64,000 nucleotides of DNA from CAVTJL01 sp963752325 (lineage in GTDB: Bacteria > Pseudomonadota > Alphaproteobacteria > Geminicoccales > Geminicoccaceae): positions 496,001 through 560,000 of the forward strand of contig CAVVXU010000007.1 of NCBI GenBank assembly GCA_963752325.1. The letters are read 5' to 3'. The position numbers were made by a program, and so were the translations under genes. Of the stretch, positions 27,341-35,679 are shown one piece after another. Numbering within the stretch: position 1 is the stretch's first letter; the number at the start of each line of letters is the position of its first letter. The notes beneath the pieces were generated by a model. It did no database searches and was not told the origin of the DNA. It saw only the letters and a program-made list of their open reading frames with translations.

Positions 27341-28587
27341 TGCGGTTGAATGCCGAGGAGACTGCCATGCTGGCGGGCGAGCTGGGCGAGCCGCGCCGGT
27401 TCGCCCTGGAGCAGCAGCTGGCCGTCGGCCGTTTCTTCGACGCTCAGGACTTCGTGGAGGTCAGCCAGGCGCACGTCATGGCCGACGGCGAGGCCGTGGG
27501 CGCCGCCGGCACGGCCCTCCTGGAGCGCTTCGCGGCCGCGGCTCCGAGCGAGCGGCGGGTGCGGATCCCGACCGTCACGGATCCCAGGGGCGTGGATCCC
27601 AAGGCATGCGCCTGGCTGCGACAGCCCGAGCATGCGCCCGAGCGCGAGCGCCGCATCGTCGAGGCCCTCCGCGCGATGGGGGTCCTGCTGACCAACACCT
27701 GCATCAACTATCAGATCGTCGTCCCGCCCGTTCTGGGCGAGCATCTGGCCTTCGGCGACACGGGCTCGACGATCTATGCCAACGGCGTGCTGGGTGCCCG
27801 CAGCAACTTCGAGGGTGGCATCGCTGCCCTTTGGGCTGCCCTCACCGGCCGCGTCCCGCGCTACGGCTATCATCTCGACCGGGTGCGCCGGGGCACGCGC
27901 GCCTTTCGCGTCGAGGTGCAGCCCCGCGACTATGCCGACTGGGGCGCCCTGGGTGCCGTGGTCGGCAAGCGCATGGCCTCCTACTGGGACGTGCCGGTGC
28001 TGAGCGGCATCGAGAGCCATCCCGGCTCGGACGAGCTCAAGCATTTCGGCGCCGCGCTCGCCAGCTGGGGCAGCACGCCGATGTTCCATATCGTGGGCGT
28101 GACGCCCGAGGCACCGGACGAGAGGACGGCCTTCGGCGGAACCCCACCGGCGCAGGCCGAGCGGATCGGTGAGGAGGAGATTGCCGCGTTCTACGGCAGC
28201 TTTGCGCGCGACGACCAGCCGGTCGATGTCGTCGTCTTCGCGGCGCCGCAGCTCTCGCTGCTCGAGGTGGAGCGGCTGGCGGGGCTTCTCGAGGGCAGAC
28301 GGATCGCGGCCAGGACCGCCCTGCTCGCCGCCGTGCCGCCGGCCGTCGCGTCGGAGGCCGAGCGCCTCGGCCTCAAGGCCACCATCGAGGCGGCGGGCGG
28401 CAAGCTGCTCGAGGGTGTGTGCTTCTACCAGATGTATGCGCGCGAGATGGGCCAGGCGATGGGCTGGCGGCGGCTCGTCACCAACTCCGCCAAGCTCGCC
28501 AACATCATCCAGGGCTACGGCTATGTGCCGGTGCTGCAGCCGACGGCTGCCTGCATCGAGGCGGCGGTGGCGGGGAGGCTCGCATGA
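27340..28587 (+). CDS. Aconitase X, large (catalytic) subunit
   Basis: Aconitase X enzymes are Fe-S hydro-lyases that dehydrate small hydroxy substrates. Studied bacterial forms act on cis-3-hydroxy-L-proline and archaeal forms on mevalonate 5-phosphate. The 416-residue sequence begins with the family pattern RLNAEETAMLAGELG, then VQ(S)-type and THP-like segments, with the cysteine motifs TNTCINYQIVVPP, EGVCFYQMY and TAACIEAA. The central block HLAFGDTGSTIYANGVLGAR and RSNFEGG is diagnostic. It follows the GMC gene and overlaps the small subunit by 4 bp (ATGA). The substrate is not decided by sequence. Confidence 0.9.
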   Translation: MRLNAEETAMLAGELGEPRRFALEQQLAVGRFFDAQDFVEVSQAHVMADGEAVGAAGTALLERFAAAAPSERRVRIPTVTDPRGVDPKACAWLRQPEHAPERERRIVEALRAMGVLLTNTCINYQIVVPPVLGEHLAFGDTGSTIYANGVLGARSNFEGGIAALWAALTGRVPRYGYHLDRVRRGTRAFRVEVQPRDYADWGALGAVVGKRMASYWDVPVLSGIESHPGSDELKHFGAALASWGSTPMFHIVGVTPEAPDERTAFGGTPPAQAERIGEEEIAAFYGSFARDDQPVDVVVFAAPQLSLLEVERLAGLLEGRRIAARTALLAAVPPAVASEAERLGLKATIEAAGGKLLEGVCFYQMYAREMGQAMGWRRLVTNSAKLANIIQGYGYVPVLQPTAACIEAAVAGRLA

Positions 28588-29027
28588 GCCCGATCAAGGG
28601 GCATCCCGGGATCGGCCGGGAGAAGGTCCGCGGCATCGCGCTCGTCGCCACGGACGGATTCTCGGCCCGCTACGACCTCGACCGCGAGGCGGGCACCTTC
28701 TCGCGCCCGTCGCACAAGCTCTTCGGGCGCTCCTATGTGGGCCGCATCCTCGTGCTCGACCACGCCAAGGGCGGCGTGGCCACGGCCTGGATGATGCACG
28801 AGATGGTGGCCGCCGGCCGGGCCCCCAGGGCGCTCCTGCTCAACTTCGCAAATCCGGTGATGGCCCAGGGCATGGCACTCGCCGGCATCGCCCTCCTCGA
28901 CCGCTTCGAGCGGGACATCACGACCGCCATTCCCGACGGCGCCCTGGTCGAGGTGGACCCGGCCACCGGCACCGTGACGCTCCTCGCGACCGACGACGGT
29001 GACGCGTCCCCTGATCCGCCGGGCTAA
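28584..29027 (+). CDS. Aconitase X, small (swivel, DUF126) subunit
   Basis: The separate swivel domain that closes over the aconitase X active site. The 147-residue protein shows GTFSRPSHKLFGRSYVGRIL, then LDHAKGGVATAWMMHEMVAA and LLLNFANPVMAQGMALAGIALLDRF, matching the DUF126 domain order. In well-studied members the loop after the glycine-rich strand holds a catalytic serine in a G-x-G-S pattern; here the same place reads AKGGVA, with no serine. Its stop overlaps the desaturase stop on the other strand by a few bases. It is the third and last gene of the GMC-AcnX operon. Confidence 0.85.
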   Translation: MSPIKGHPGIGREKVRGIALVATDGFSARYDLDREAGTFSRPSHKLFGRSYVGRILVLDHAKGGVATAWMMHEMVAAGRAPRALLLNFANPVMAQGMALAGIALLDRFERDITTAIPDGALVEVDPATGTVTLLATDDGDASPDPPG

Positions 29028-29992
29028 TAGCCCGCAGCACCGGTGCCGCCGAGCAGGATGTCACCCTTCCCCTTCACCACAGCCTCGTGGCGCCAGGGAT
29101 GGACGGGCTGCTCCTTCGGCACCACGAGGTAGCGCCAGAGGATCTCGGCATAGCCGTTGATGAGGTAGCCCCCGTTGGTGGCGAGGACGGCCTCCCGCTC
29201 GCGTCGGTAGAGGAGAGGCAGGCGATACCAGGGCTGACCCGGATGGGCGTGGTGCACGGCGTGCAGGTTGTTGTTGAGAAACAGCAGCGCCAGCGGCGCT
29301 TCCGCCTCGACGATGGCGGTGCGATGTCCGATCTCGTGCCGCGCCTGATGCTCGGCGAAGGAGCGCAGCATCATGAGCGACGTGCCCGGCAGCGCGAAAA
29401 CGAGCACATAGGTCCAAAAGGGCATGCGGCAGATCAGGAGCACCCAGACCAGCAGCGGCACCATGCCCACCATGTGCCAGAGCCAGATGCGCCGTGCCGC
29501 GCCATCGCCCCGCCAGCAGGCACGGGCCTCCCGTGCCAGAAAGCCGGGCACGGTGAGAAGCGGTCCGAGCAGCAGGCGGCCGGCCAGGGTATTGAGCGTG
29601 CACCGCGCATACCGCTGCCAGGTCGGCATGCGGGCCCACGCCTCGGGGGTCACATAGTAGCTCTCGGGGTCGTCGAGGGGATCGGTGAGCCGATGGTCGG
29701 TATGGTGCGAGAGGTGGAGATCGCGATAGGCCAGCAGCGGCAGCCAGAGCGTCAGCGGAAGGCCGGCGAGCGTGAGGTTGGCGGCCTTCCATCGCGTCGG
29801 ATGGCCATGGATCACCTCGTGCTGCAACGAGCTCTGCCATGTAACGGCATAGGCGCCGAGCGGCACCAGGAGCCACAGGGGCACGAGGGCATGGTAGAAG
29901 GTAAGAAGACCAAACGCCGTGTAGATCAAGATCGCAAGGCCGATCGTCGGCCACTCGATGGTGGCCGCCGCCCGCCCTACCCTGTCGTTCAT
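29024..29992 (-). CDS. Membrane fatty-acid desaturase family protein
   Basis: An integral membrane di-iron desaturase or hydroxylase of 322 residues. Three histidine boxes are clear: HEVIHGH, HLSHH and HAVHH (in NNNLHAVHHAHPG), with hydrophobic pairs between them. Boxes of this type introduce a double bond or hydroxyl group into an acyl chain or carotenoid. The gene sits back to back with the PhnD-like gene (35 bp between starts) and tail to tail with the aconitase X small subunit. The substrate is not evident. The ATG at 29992 is the natural start. Confidence 0.85.
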   Translation of the reverse strand: MNDRVGRAAATIEWPTIGLAILIYTAFGLLTFYHALVPLWLLVPLGAYAVTWQSSLQHEVIHGHPTRWKAANLTLAGLPLTLWLPLLAYRDLHLSHHTDHRLTDPLDDPESYYVTPEAWARMPTWQRYARCTLNTLAGRLLLGPLLTVPGFLAREARACWRGDGAARRIWLWHMVGMVPLLVWVLLICRMPFWTYVLVFALPGTSLMMLRSFAEHQARHEIGHRTAIVEAEAPLALLFLNNNLHAVHHAHPGQPWYRLPLLYRREREAVLATNGGYLINGYAEILWRYLVVPKEQPVHPWRHEAVVKGKGDILLGGTGAAGY

Positions 29993-30027
29993 CTCCGTCG
30001 CTTTCGAGAGCTTGGGCAGGGTTGTCC

Positions 30028-30879
30028 ATGACCGGTCTCGGGCCGGCTGCCCTGCCGATGTATGACTTCCCAGAAGTGCGGGATGCCGTCAACAGCCTCT
30101 GGGACGATATTCGCGGGCGGCTCGATCGTAGCGGTATCGCCGTACCCAGCGCGCTCACCCGTGACCTGCCCATCGCCGACCTCCTGGGCAACAACGTCCT
30201 GCTGCTGGCCCAATGCTGCGGCGCCCATGTCGTGAGAAGCCCTCGCCTTCGCGTCCTCGGCGCGGCCGGTCATGGCGTGCCGGGGTGCGAGTCCGGGCGC
30301 TACCACTCCTGCATCGTGGCTCGCACCGAGGATCTCGGGCGCTGGCGTGCCGACCCCGCACGGGCGCTCGCGGATGGCCTCCTTGCCGTGAACGAGCCCT
30401 CGTCGCATTCGGGCTGCACGGCGCTGCTTCATTGGCTGGCCGAGCAGCAGGGCCTGATGGGAAAGGCCTTGCCGACCCGCCTCACCGGTGCCCATCGGGT
30501 CTCCCTCGCCGCTCTTCGGGATCGCACGGCCGACCTCGCCGGCATCGATGCCGTCTCGCTAGCCCTCATCGAGCATCATGCGCCGGACGAGGTGACCGGG
30601 CTCTCGGTGCTCGATCGCAGCGTGTCTGCGCCCGCCCTGCCCTACGTCACCGGTGCGGCCACGCCCGCCGCAACCGCCCTCGCATTGCAGCAGGCGTTGG
30701 AGGAGGCGCTCGCCGACTCGGCCACGGCGCCGGCACGAAAGGCTCTCCTCCTCGATGGCTTTCTCCGCCGCTCTCGAGAGGACTATGAGCCCATCTTGGA
30801 GATGGAGCAGCGTGTCGCTGCCGCCGGGCTCACCTTGGCCGTCGTCGCCCGGGATGACGCAGCCGGTGCCACAGCATGA
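30028..30879 (+). CDS. PhnD-like phosphate/phosphonate-binding family protein without signal peptide
   Basis: A 283-residue member of the PhnD-type periplasmic binding protein family. Diagnostic stretches are LPMYDFPEVRDAVNSLW, LLLAQCCGAHVV, SGRYHSCIVARTEDL, AVNEPSSHSGCTAL, LTGAHRVSLAAL and AGIDAVSLALIEHH. No Sec or Tat signal is visible at the N-terminus, which fits a subgroup of stand-alone, possibly cytoplasmic homologues, and no phosphonate ABC permease or ATPase lies nearby. The start is uncertain between 30028 and 30058. Its end overlaps the end of the YdcF-like gene on the opposite strand by 50 bp. Confidence 0.8.
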   Translation: MTGLGPAALPMYDFPEVRDAVNSLWDDIRGRLDRSGIAVPSALTRDLPIADLLGNNVLLLAQCCGAHVVRSPRLRVLGAAGHGVPGCESGRYHSCIVARTEDLGRWRADPARALADGLLAVNEPSSHSGCTALLHWLAEQQGLMGKALPTRLTGAHRVSLAALRDRTADLAGIDAVSLALIEHHAPDEVTGLSVLDRSVSAPALPYVTGAATPAATALALQQALEEALADSATAPARKALLLDGFLRRSREDYEPILEMEQRVAAAGLTLAVVARDDAAGATA

Positions 30880-31360
30880 GCGCCGTATCGTAGGGCATGG
30901 CCAGGCTCTCGCGGCCGACACGATAAAGAAAGCACGCGTCGAGCAACGGCCTCGGGCTGGATCTCGCGGCGACCCCTCGGCCCGGAAAGCCCCCCAACGC
31001 CATCAAGGCGCGACAGCGCGGCAGATGAAACTCGCTGCTGCAGACCAGCACCTCGCCCAGATCCGGAAGCGCCCGTAGCAGCGCCGCACAGGCGATGGCC
31101 GACTGGAAGGTGTCCTTGCTCTCGGGCTCGAGGATGAGCGCCGAGCGCGGCACGCCCGCGGCCACGAGCTCGTCCTGCATCACGAGGGCCTCGGCTCGGC
31201 GACCGCCGATCTGCCCGCCGGTCGGCATCAAGCGGGCATCGGGCCGCTCGCGCCAGGCACGCAGCGCCGCCTGGATCCGCTGGCTCAGGATGCGGCTGGG
31301 GCGGCCATCCGGTTGCACGCGCGCACCGAAGATGATGATGCAGGGACGTGGCGGGGCCAT
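30830..31360 (-). CDS. YdcF/SanA-like DUF218 family protein
   Basis: A 176-residue protein with the DUF218 core: CIIIFGARVQPDGRPSRILS, RLMPTGGQIGGRRAEALVM, LEPESKDTFQSAIACAALL and VLVCSSEFHLPRCRALMALGG. The family binds nucleotides or SAM-like ligands and is often tied to envelope integrity; function remains loose. The ATG at 31360, after GAGG, is preferred over several upstream in-frame starts that would add Arg-rich sequence. The 3' end overlaps the PhnD-like gene tail by 50 bp. Confidence 0.8.
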   Translation of the reverse strand: MAPPRPCIIIFGARVQPDGRPSRILSQRIQAALRAWRERPDARLMPTGGQIGGRRAEALVMQDELVAAGVPRSALILEPESKDTFQSAIACAALLRALPDLGEVLVCSSEFHLPRCRALMALGGFPGRGVAARSSPRPLLDACFLYRVGRESLAMPYDTALMLWHRLRHPGRRRPR

Positions 31361-31600
31361 CAGGAGCCTCGATCGACGCGCCCCGGCGGATCGGAAGCCG
31401 GGCCCGCTGAGCATGGCTCCCAAGCGTGCGGCGGCACGACGGATCGGCCCGGGCGCCCTATGCTTCGCCGGGATGGGAAGCGAGGAGAGAGGCGTGAGGG
31501 ACAAAGCTCCCCTGCCCTGGCAGCCACGAGATCCGTTCGGCCGGCGCTGTGCGGCTCGGCGGCGCGAGCGGGACGACGGCATTTGGCGGGGGCCGGGCGC

Positions 31601-32833
31601 ATGAACGCCGCGGCCACGGCTCGCAGGGTGGCGCTGTGTACCTTCATGGGTGGCCTCGGCGGAGGCCTCGTCTTCCCCATCCTTCCGGCGCTCGGCCTCG
31701 AGCTCGGCATCTCGGGCGGCATGATCGGCCTCATTCTCTCCGCCAACCGCATCTCACGGCTGATCTTCGACACGCCCGCGGGCCATATCATCGACCGCGT
31801 GGGCGGCAAGCGTGCGATCGCCTTCGGACTCCTGGTCGAGGGCATCGGCGTGCTCGGCTACAGCGCCGCCCTGCATCTCGGTCATCCGACATTCTGGCTG
31901 CTGACGGGCCGCGTGGTCTTCGGCATCGGCTCGGCCTTCCTCTTCGTCGGCGCGCAGGCGATGGTGCTGGGCCTCTCGAGCCAGGCCGATCGCGGCAGGA
32001 GGACCGCCACCGTGCGCATCGCGATGAGCGCCGGCATGCCCGGCGGTCTCGTCATGGGCGGCATCATCGCCGATCGTTTCTCCGACAATGCGGCCTTCCT
32101 TGCCGGCGCATGCCTCACCTTCCTGGGTGCGCTCATAGCGATCCTTCTGATACCCCACCTCCAGGTCCGTCTTCATCCGCCTGCGGCCGACGGCCCGCAT
32201 GGGTTGCGCTCCCGATTTGTGGCCCTTCTCCGCCTCCCCGAGTTCCCCATCCTGGCGAGCGCCTGGGGCTTCAACACGCTCGTCTTTTTCAGCATGCAGG
32301 GCGTGCTGCTGGCGACGCTCGTGATTCTGGTGCAGGAGCGCGGCTTTCATCTCTTCGGCATGGCGGCACAGGGCACAGCCGGCTTGGTGATGGCGGCGCT
32401 GATGGGATGCAATGCTATCACGGCGCTGGCGCTCGGCCGCGGCATCGACCGACTTCGGCTGCGCTCGAGCCTGCTCGTGCCGTCGGTCGCCGGCGTGGCT
32501 CTGGGCTTTGCCGTCATCGGTCTCGCGCACCATCTCCCCGGCATCTTCGTCGGCACCATCCTCGTCGGCATCTTCTTCAACGGAATCAACCTGCCGATGC
32601 TGGCCCTGCTTGGCGATGTCACCCGCCCCGAGCACTATGGCCGAGCCGTCGGCATGTACCAGCTCTTCGGCGACCTCGGCGGCAGCCTGGGGCCGATCCT
32701 GGGCATCGAGGCCGGCCTGCGTTTCGGGCTCAGCTGGACCTATCTGGGCGTGGCCGCCATGCTCGCGCTCTCGATCGTTGCGGCAGTCTGGGTGCGCCGC
32801 AGCGAGCGCCAGATGCGTCTGCAGCCCGGCTAG
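31601..32833 (+). CDS. Major facilitator superfamily transporter
   Basis: A twelve-helix inner-membrane transporter of 410 residues. The MFS loop 2-3 motif is seen as DTPAGHIIDRVGGKRAIAFG, and helix 4 as TGRVVFGIGSAFLFVGAQA. The second half has a similar motif around GRGIDRLRLRSSLLVPSV, and GRAVGMYQLFGDLGGSLGPILG near the end. The ATG at 31601 opens a typical hydrophobic N-terminus; the open frame extends upstream without support. Drug or metabolite export is the usual role but the substrate is unknown. It converges on the exopolysaccharide locus with two hairpins in the gap. Confidence 0.87.
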   Translation: MNAAATARRVALCTFMGGLGGGLVFPILPALGLELGISGGMIGLILSANRISRLIFDTPAGHIIDRVGGKRAIAFGLLVEGIGVLGYSAALHLGHPTFWLLTGRVVFGIGSAFLFVGAQAMVLGLSSQADRGRRTATVRIAMSAGMPGGLVMGGIIADRFSDNAAFLAGACLTFLGALIAILLIPHLQVRLHPPAADGPHGLRSRFVALLRLPEFPILASAWGFNTLVFFSMQGVLLATLVILVQERGFHLFGMAAQGTAGLVMAALMGCNAITALALGRGIDRLRLRSSLLVPSVAGVALGFAVIGLAHHLPGIFVGTILVGIFFNGINLPMLALLGDVTRPEHYGRAVGMYQLFGDLGGSLGPILGIEAGLRFGLSWTYLGVAAMLALSIVAAVWVRRSERQMRLQPG

Positions 32834-32836
32834 CGT

Positions 32837-32888
32837 CGAGGAGCACCGCCGTCCAGGCTCGGCGCTCCTCGCCCGGCCCCTGCCGGGC
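32837..32888. terminator. Two adjacent hairpins between MFS gene and exopolysaccharide locus
   Basis: Arms CGAGGAGC (32837-32844) and GCTCCTCG (32864-32871) form a long-loop hairpin. A second, tight one, GCCCGGC (32871-32877) and GCCGGGC (32882-32888), has a CCCT loop. They lie between convergent genes and probably separate the transcripts. No T-run is present. Confidence 0.5.
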
Positions 32889-32948
32889 CAGGCTGCCACG
32901 GCTGGGTGGCTCGCTCCGACCGCCGACAGCGACGCAGCCTGTGCCCTC

Positions 32949-33095
32949 TCAGCTCACATGCGCGAGAAGCAGCACAATGGCGCCCCAGAACAGCATGTTG
33001 ACGATCAGGATGCCGATCTGCACGGCTTCCAGGCTGTGCCCGGGCATCGACCGGACCGTCAGCGAGGCGCGCAGCTCCTTGACCGACAGCGCCAT
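32949..33095 (-). CDS. Small single-pass membrane protein, 48 residues
   Basis: A short gene not matched to any family I recognise. An N-terminal amphipathic, basic stretch (MALSVKELRASLTVRSMPGH) is followed by one hydrophobic helix (VQIGILIVNMLFWGAIVLLL). It is supported by a strong ribosome site, AGGGAGG, 5 bp before the ATG, and by a one-base stop-start overlap (TGATG) with the flippase gene, which implies coupled translation. It closes the leftward wzx-GT-GINT-cpsD operon. It may be a partner or stabiliser of the flippase; that is inference from position. Confidence 0.65.
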   Translation of the reverse strand: MALSVKELRASLTVRSMPGHSLEAVQIGILIVNMLFWGAIVLLLAHVS

Positions 33096-34561
33096 CAGAT
33101 CCTCCCTTCGCTGGTGCTGACGGGAACGCGTCGCACTCTCCGCTCCCAAAGGGCGACCAGCCACGAGCGGGCGTGGGCAACATCGAGAGCAAGAGCAACG
33201 ACGGCATAGATGCCGGCTCCAAAGGCGACGGTCAGGCTGAGGCCGCCGATCGATGCCGGCAGGTGGAGGAGGCCCAGGGCGCCGGCCATGGCGGCCGCCG
33301 CCACCCCGACGCGCGCCGCCTGGGCGAATGGAAAGCCGATCGGAAAGACGCGCCGGCCGATCACGACGGTCGAGCCGAGGGCCAGCGCCTGTGTCGCGAG
33401 CCCGACCTGAATGGCGCCCATGAGCCCGAGCCACGGAATGAGCAGCGGGTTCAAGAGGAGGCTGAGGCCCGCCGCGGGCCCTACCGTGTAGAGGAAGAGA
33501 TCGGATCGGCAGCCGAGATGGAGCGCATGATCGAAGTAGTGGACCGTGAGCCCGCGAAGGAAGCTCAGCAGGGCGATCAACGGGATGACGGCGACGACGC
33601 CGGCGCGATACGCCGGCCCGACGAGCACCGCCGCGACCAGATCCGCCGTGCAGGCCAGGCCGACGGCGGCAGGCACGGCCAAGGCCAGCAGCGCGGTCGC
33701 ATTCGCCCGCAGCTGGTCGCGCGCGGCCTCGACGCCCTGACGCTCGAGCCTGTCGATGGCGAGCGGAAAGGCCCCCAACGTCACGGCCATGAAGACGAGC
33801 GAGACGGCGCGATCGACGATGCCCACCGCGACCGCGTAGACGCCCACCGCCGAGGCGCCGGCGAGCCGCTCGAGAAAGAACCGGTCGGCATAGGCTTGTG
33901 TGGCATTGAGGGCATAGCAGGCCACCAACGGTCCGCCGAAGGCCCGCATCTCGCGCAGGATCGCCCGGTCCGGCCGGCCGATGCTGCGCGCCACGAGGCC
34001 CAGGTCCGGGAGCAGCGCGAGGGCGGCCGCCCCCAGAAGGCCCAGCACCAAGCCGGAGGCGCCGAGGCCGAAGCGGCCGACGAGAAGAAGTGCCAGGAGG
34101 AAGCCGGCCGTGCTCTGGCCGCACTCGACCAGATTGTAGCGGCCGACCCGCAGCGCACCGCGATGGGCGGCGAGATTGACCGTCACCAGCCCGCGGAGGA
34201 GAAGGGTCGGCAAGGCCAGCCAGAGCGCGCCGGCAAGGGCGGGGTCGGGCGCCAGGGCCAGAATGACGGCCGCCCCCAGCGCGCCCACCGCGATGGCACT
34301 GATCAGGTAGCAGGCGTAGGCGCTCGCCAGGAGCCGTGCCACGCCACCCGCCTTGAGATGGCGCGGATAGAAGCGGGTGACACTGACCTGGAGCCCGTAG
34401 AAGGCCAGCGCCTGGCCGATCAGGACGACGCTCTGCGCGACGGCGTAGCGACCGAGCTCGTCGGGCGGCAGCAGTCGGCTGAACACGACGATCGTCGTGA
34501 TCCCGGCGAGCGCCGGGATCAGGTTCGACGGGGCGTAGCCGATGATGGAGCGTAAGAGCAT
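33095..34561 (-). CDS. Polysaccharide flippase, Wzx/MATE-like (oligosaccharide flippase family)
   Basis: A polytopic protein of 488 residues with about 12-14 hydrophobic helices. The start (LRSIIGYAPSNLIPALAGIT, VVFSRLLPPDELGRYAVAQS) and the middle (AFGGPLVACYALNATQAYAD, RFFLERLAGASAVGVYAVA) match the polysaccharide-synthesis flippase family, which moves undecaprenyl-linked repeat units across the inner membrane. The last 20 residues are basic and cytoplasmic. It lies 11 bp after the GT4 stop and is coupled to the 48-residue gene. It is the likely Wzx of this exopolysaccharide system. Confidence 0.88.
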   Translation of the reverse strand: MLLRSIIGYAPSNLIPALAGITTIVVFSRLLPPDELGRYAVAQSVVLIGQALAFYGLQVSVTRFYPRHLKAGGVARLLASAYACYLISAIAVGALGAAVILALAPDPALAGALWLALPTLLLRGLVTVNLAAHRGALRVGRYNLVECGQSTAGFLLALLLVGRFGLGASGLVLGLLGAAALALLPDLGLVARSIGRPDRAILREMRAFGGPLVACYALNATQAYADRFFLERLAGASAVGVYAVAVGIVDRAVSLVFMAVTLGAFPLAIDRLERQGVEAARDQLRANATALLALAVPAAVGLACTADLVAAVLVGPAYRAGVVAVIPLIALLSFLRGLTVHYFDHALHLGCRSDLFLYTVGPAAGLSLLLNPLLIPWLGLMGAIQVGLATQALALGSTVVIGRRVFPIGFPFAQAARVGVAAAAMAGALGLLHLPASIGGLSLTVAFGAGIYAVVALALDVAHARSWLVALWERRVRRVPVSTSEGRI

Positions 34562-34572
34562 GGCCTACCCGA

Positions 34573-35679
34573 TCAGCCAGCGCGGACCAGCCGGGTCAGC
34601 CGGCGGCTGGCGACGGCGCCGTAGATCGCCCTGAGCCGCACGGTGTAGGCGTCGATCGAGAACTCGGCGGCAAACCGGGCATGCGCCCCCTCGCCCAGCC
34701 GCTTGCGCAAGGCGGGGTCGGCGATCAGCCGATGAAGGGCATCGGCCAGGCGCTGCGGATCGCGGGCCGGAACGAGGAGGCCCGTCTCGCCGTCCTTGAT
34801 CGCGTCCGGAATGGCTCCTACGGGCGTCGTGACGATGGCCAGCCCATGCGCCATGGCCTCGAGCACGGCCATCGGCAGCCCTTCATTATGCGACGGAAGG
34901 ACCAGCAGGTCCGCCGCGGCGAGCTGCCGTTGCGCCTCGGCCTCGTCGATCCAGCCGGTAAGCTCGATCCGATCGGCCAGGCCCAGGCCTCTCACCTGCT
35001 CGCAAAACCGCTCGACCGCACCGTCGCCGGCCAGGACGGCCCGCCATGGCAACGTCGCCAGACGGGGATCGGCGAGCGCCTGGAGCAGCTCCGGCACACC
35101 CTTCCGCTCGCCCAGCCGGCCCAGGAAGAGGATCCTGGTGGTGGCGTCGCCCACCCGGGGCCGTCCCGCCGCGGGCGCGGGAACGGCATTGTGCAGAACC
35201 TCGATCCTCTCGGGCGGGACTCCCAGCTCACCGCCGACGAAGTCGCGCCAATACCGGCCCAGCACGATGATGCGGCTGGTCCGCGCGAGCGTCGCCGTCA
35301 GCAGGAAGCGGAGCGGGGGCGAGAGCCCTTTGCACCATTCGACGAACTCGGCACCGTGACAGTGAAGCACGACCGGGATGCGAAAGAGCCACGCCAGCCA
35401 GACGAGGAGGCCTTTGCGCCAGACGCTCCCCCGCTCTGCGACGTTGAGGTGAAGCACGTCGATCCGCCTCATCATGGCCGCCAGGAGCAACCGCAAGACG
35501 GCGAGCGCGAACCAAGCCGGCATCAGGGCCTTGATGTCCGGCCCATAGCTATCGACGATGTGCAGGCGAAGCTCGGGCTCATTGGCCTGCCAGCCGCGCC
35601 TCAGATAGGCGACGACCCGCCCGATGCCGCCTCGGGCGCGCATGCCGCCGGGCGTGACGAGATAGACCTCGATCGTCAT
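34573..35679 (-). CDS. Family 4 glycosyltransferase (GT-B fold)
   Basis: A retaining sugar transferase of 368 residues. The N-terminal acceptor domain includes YLVTPGGMRARGGIGRVVAYL and VDVLHLN-like IDVLHLNVAERGS. The C-terminal donor site reads LFLGRLGERKGVPELLQAL, VLAGDGAVERF and LPSHNEGLPMAVLEAMAHGL, with the EX7E motif (E-G-L-P-M-A-V-L-E) that binds the nucleotide sugar. The ATG overlaps the preceding GINT1-like stop by 4 bp. It presumably adds one sugar to the lipid-linked repeat unit; donor and linkage are unknown. Confidence 0.9.
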   Translation of the reverse strand: MTIEVYLVTPGGMRARGGIGRVVAYLRRGWQANEPELRLHIVDSYGPDIKALMPAWFALAVLRLLLAAMMRRIDVLHLNVAERGSVWRKGLLVWLAWLFRIPVVLHCHGAEFVEWCKGLSPPLRFLLTATLARTSRIIVLGRYWRDFVGGELGVPPERIEVLHNAVPAPAAGRPRVGDATTRILFLGRLGERKGVPELLQALADPRLATLPWRAVLAGDGAVERFCEQVRGLGLADRIELTGWIDEAEAQRQLAAADLLVLPSHNEGLPMAVLEAMAHGLAIVTTPVGAIPDAIKDGETGLLVPARDPQRLADALHRLIADPALRKRLGEGAHARFAAEFSIDAYTVRLRAIYGAVASRRLTRLVRAG

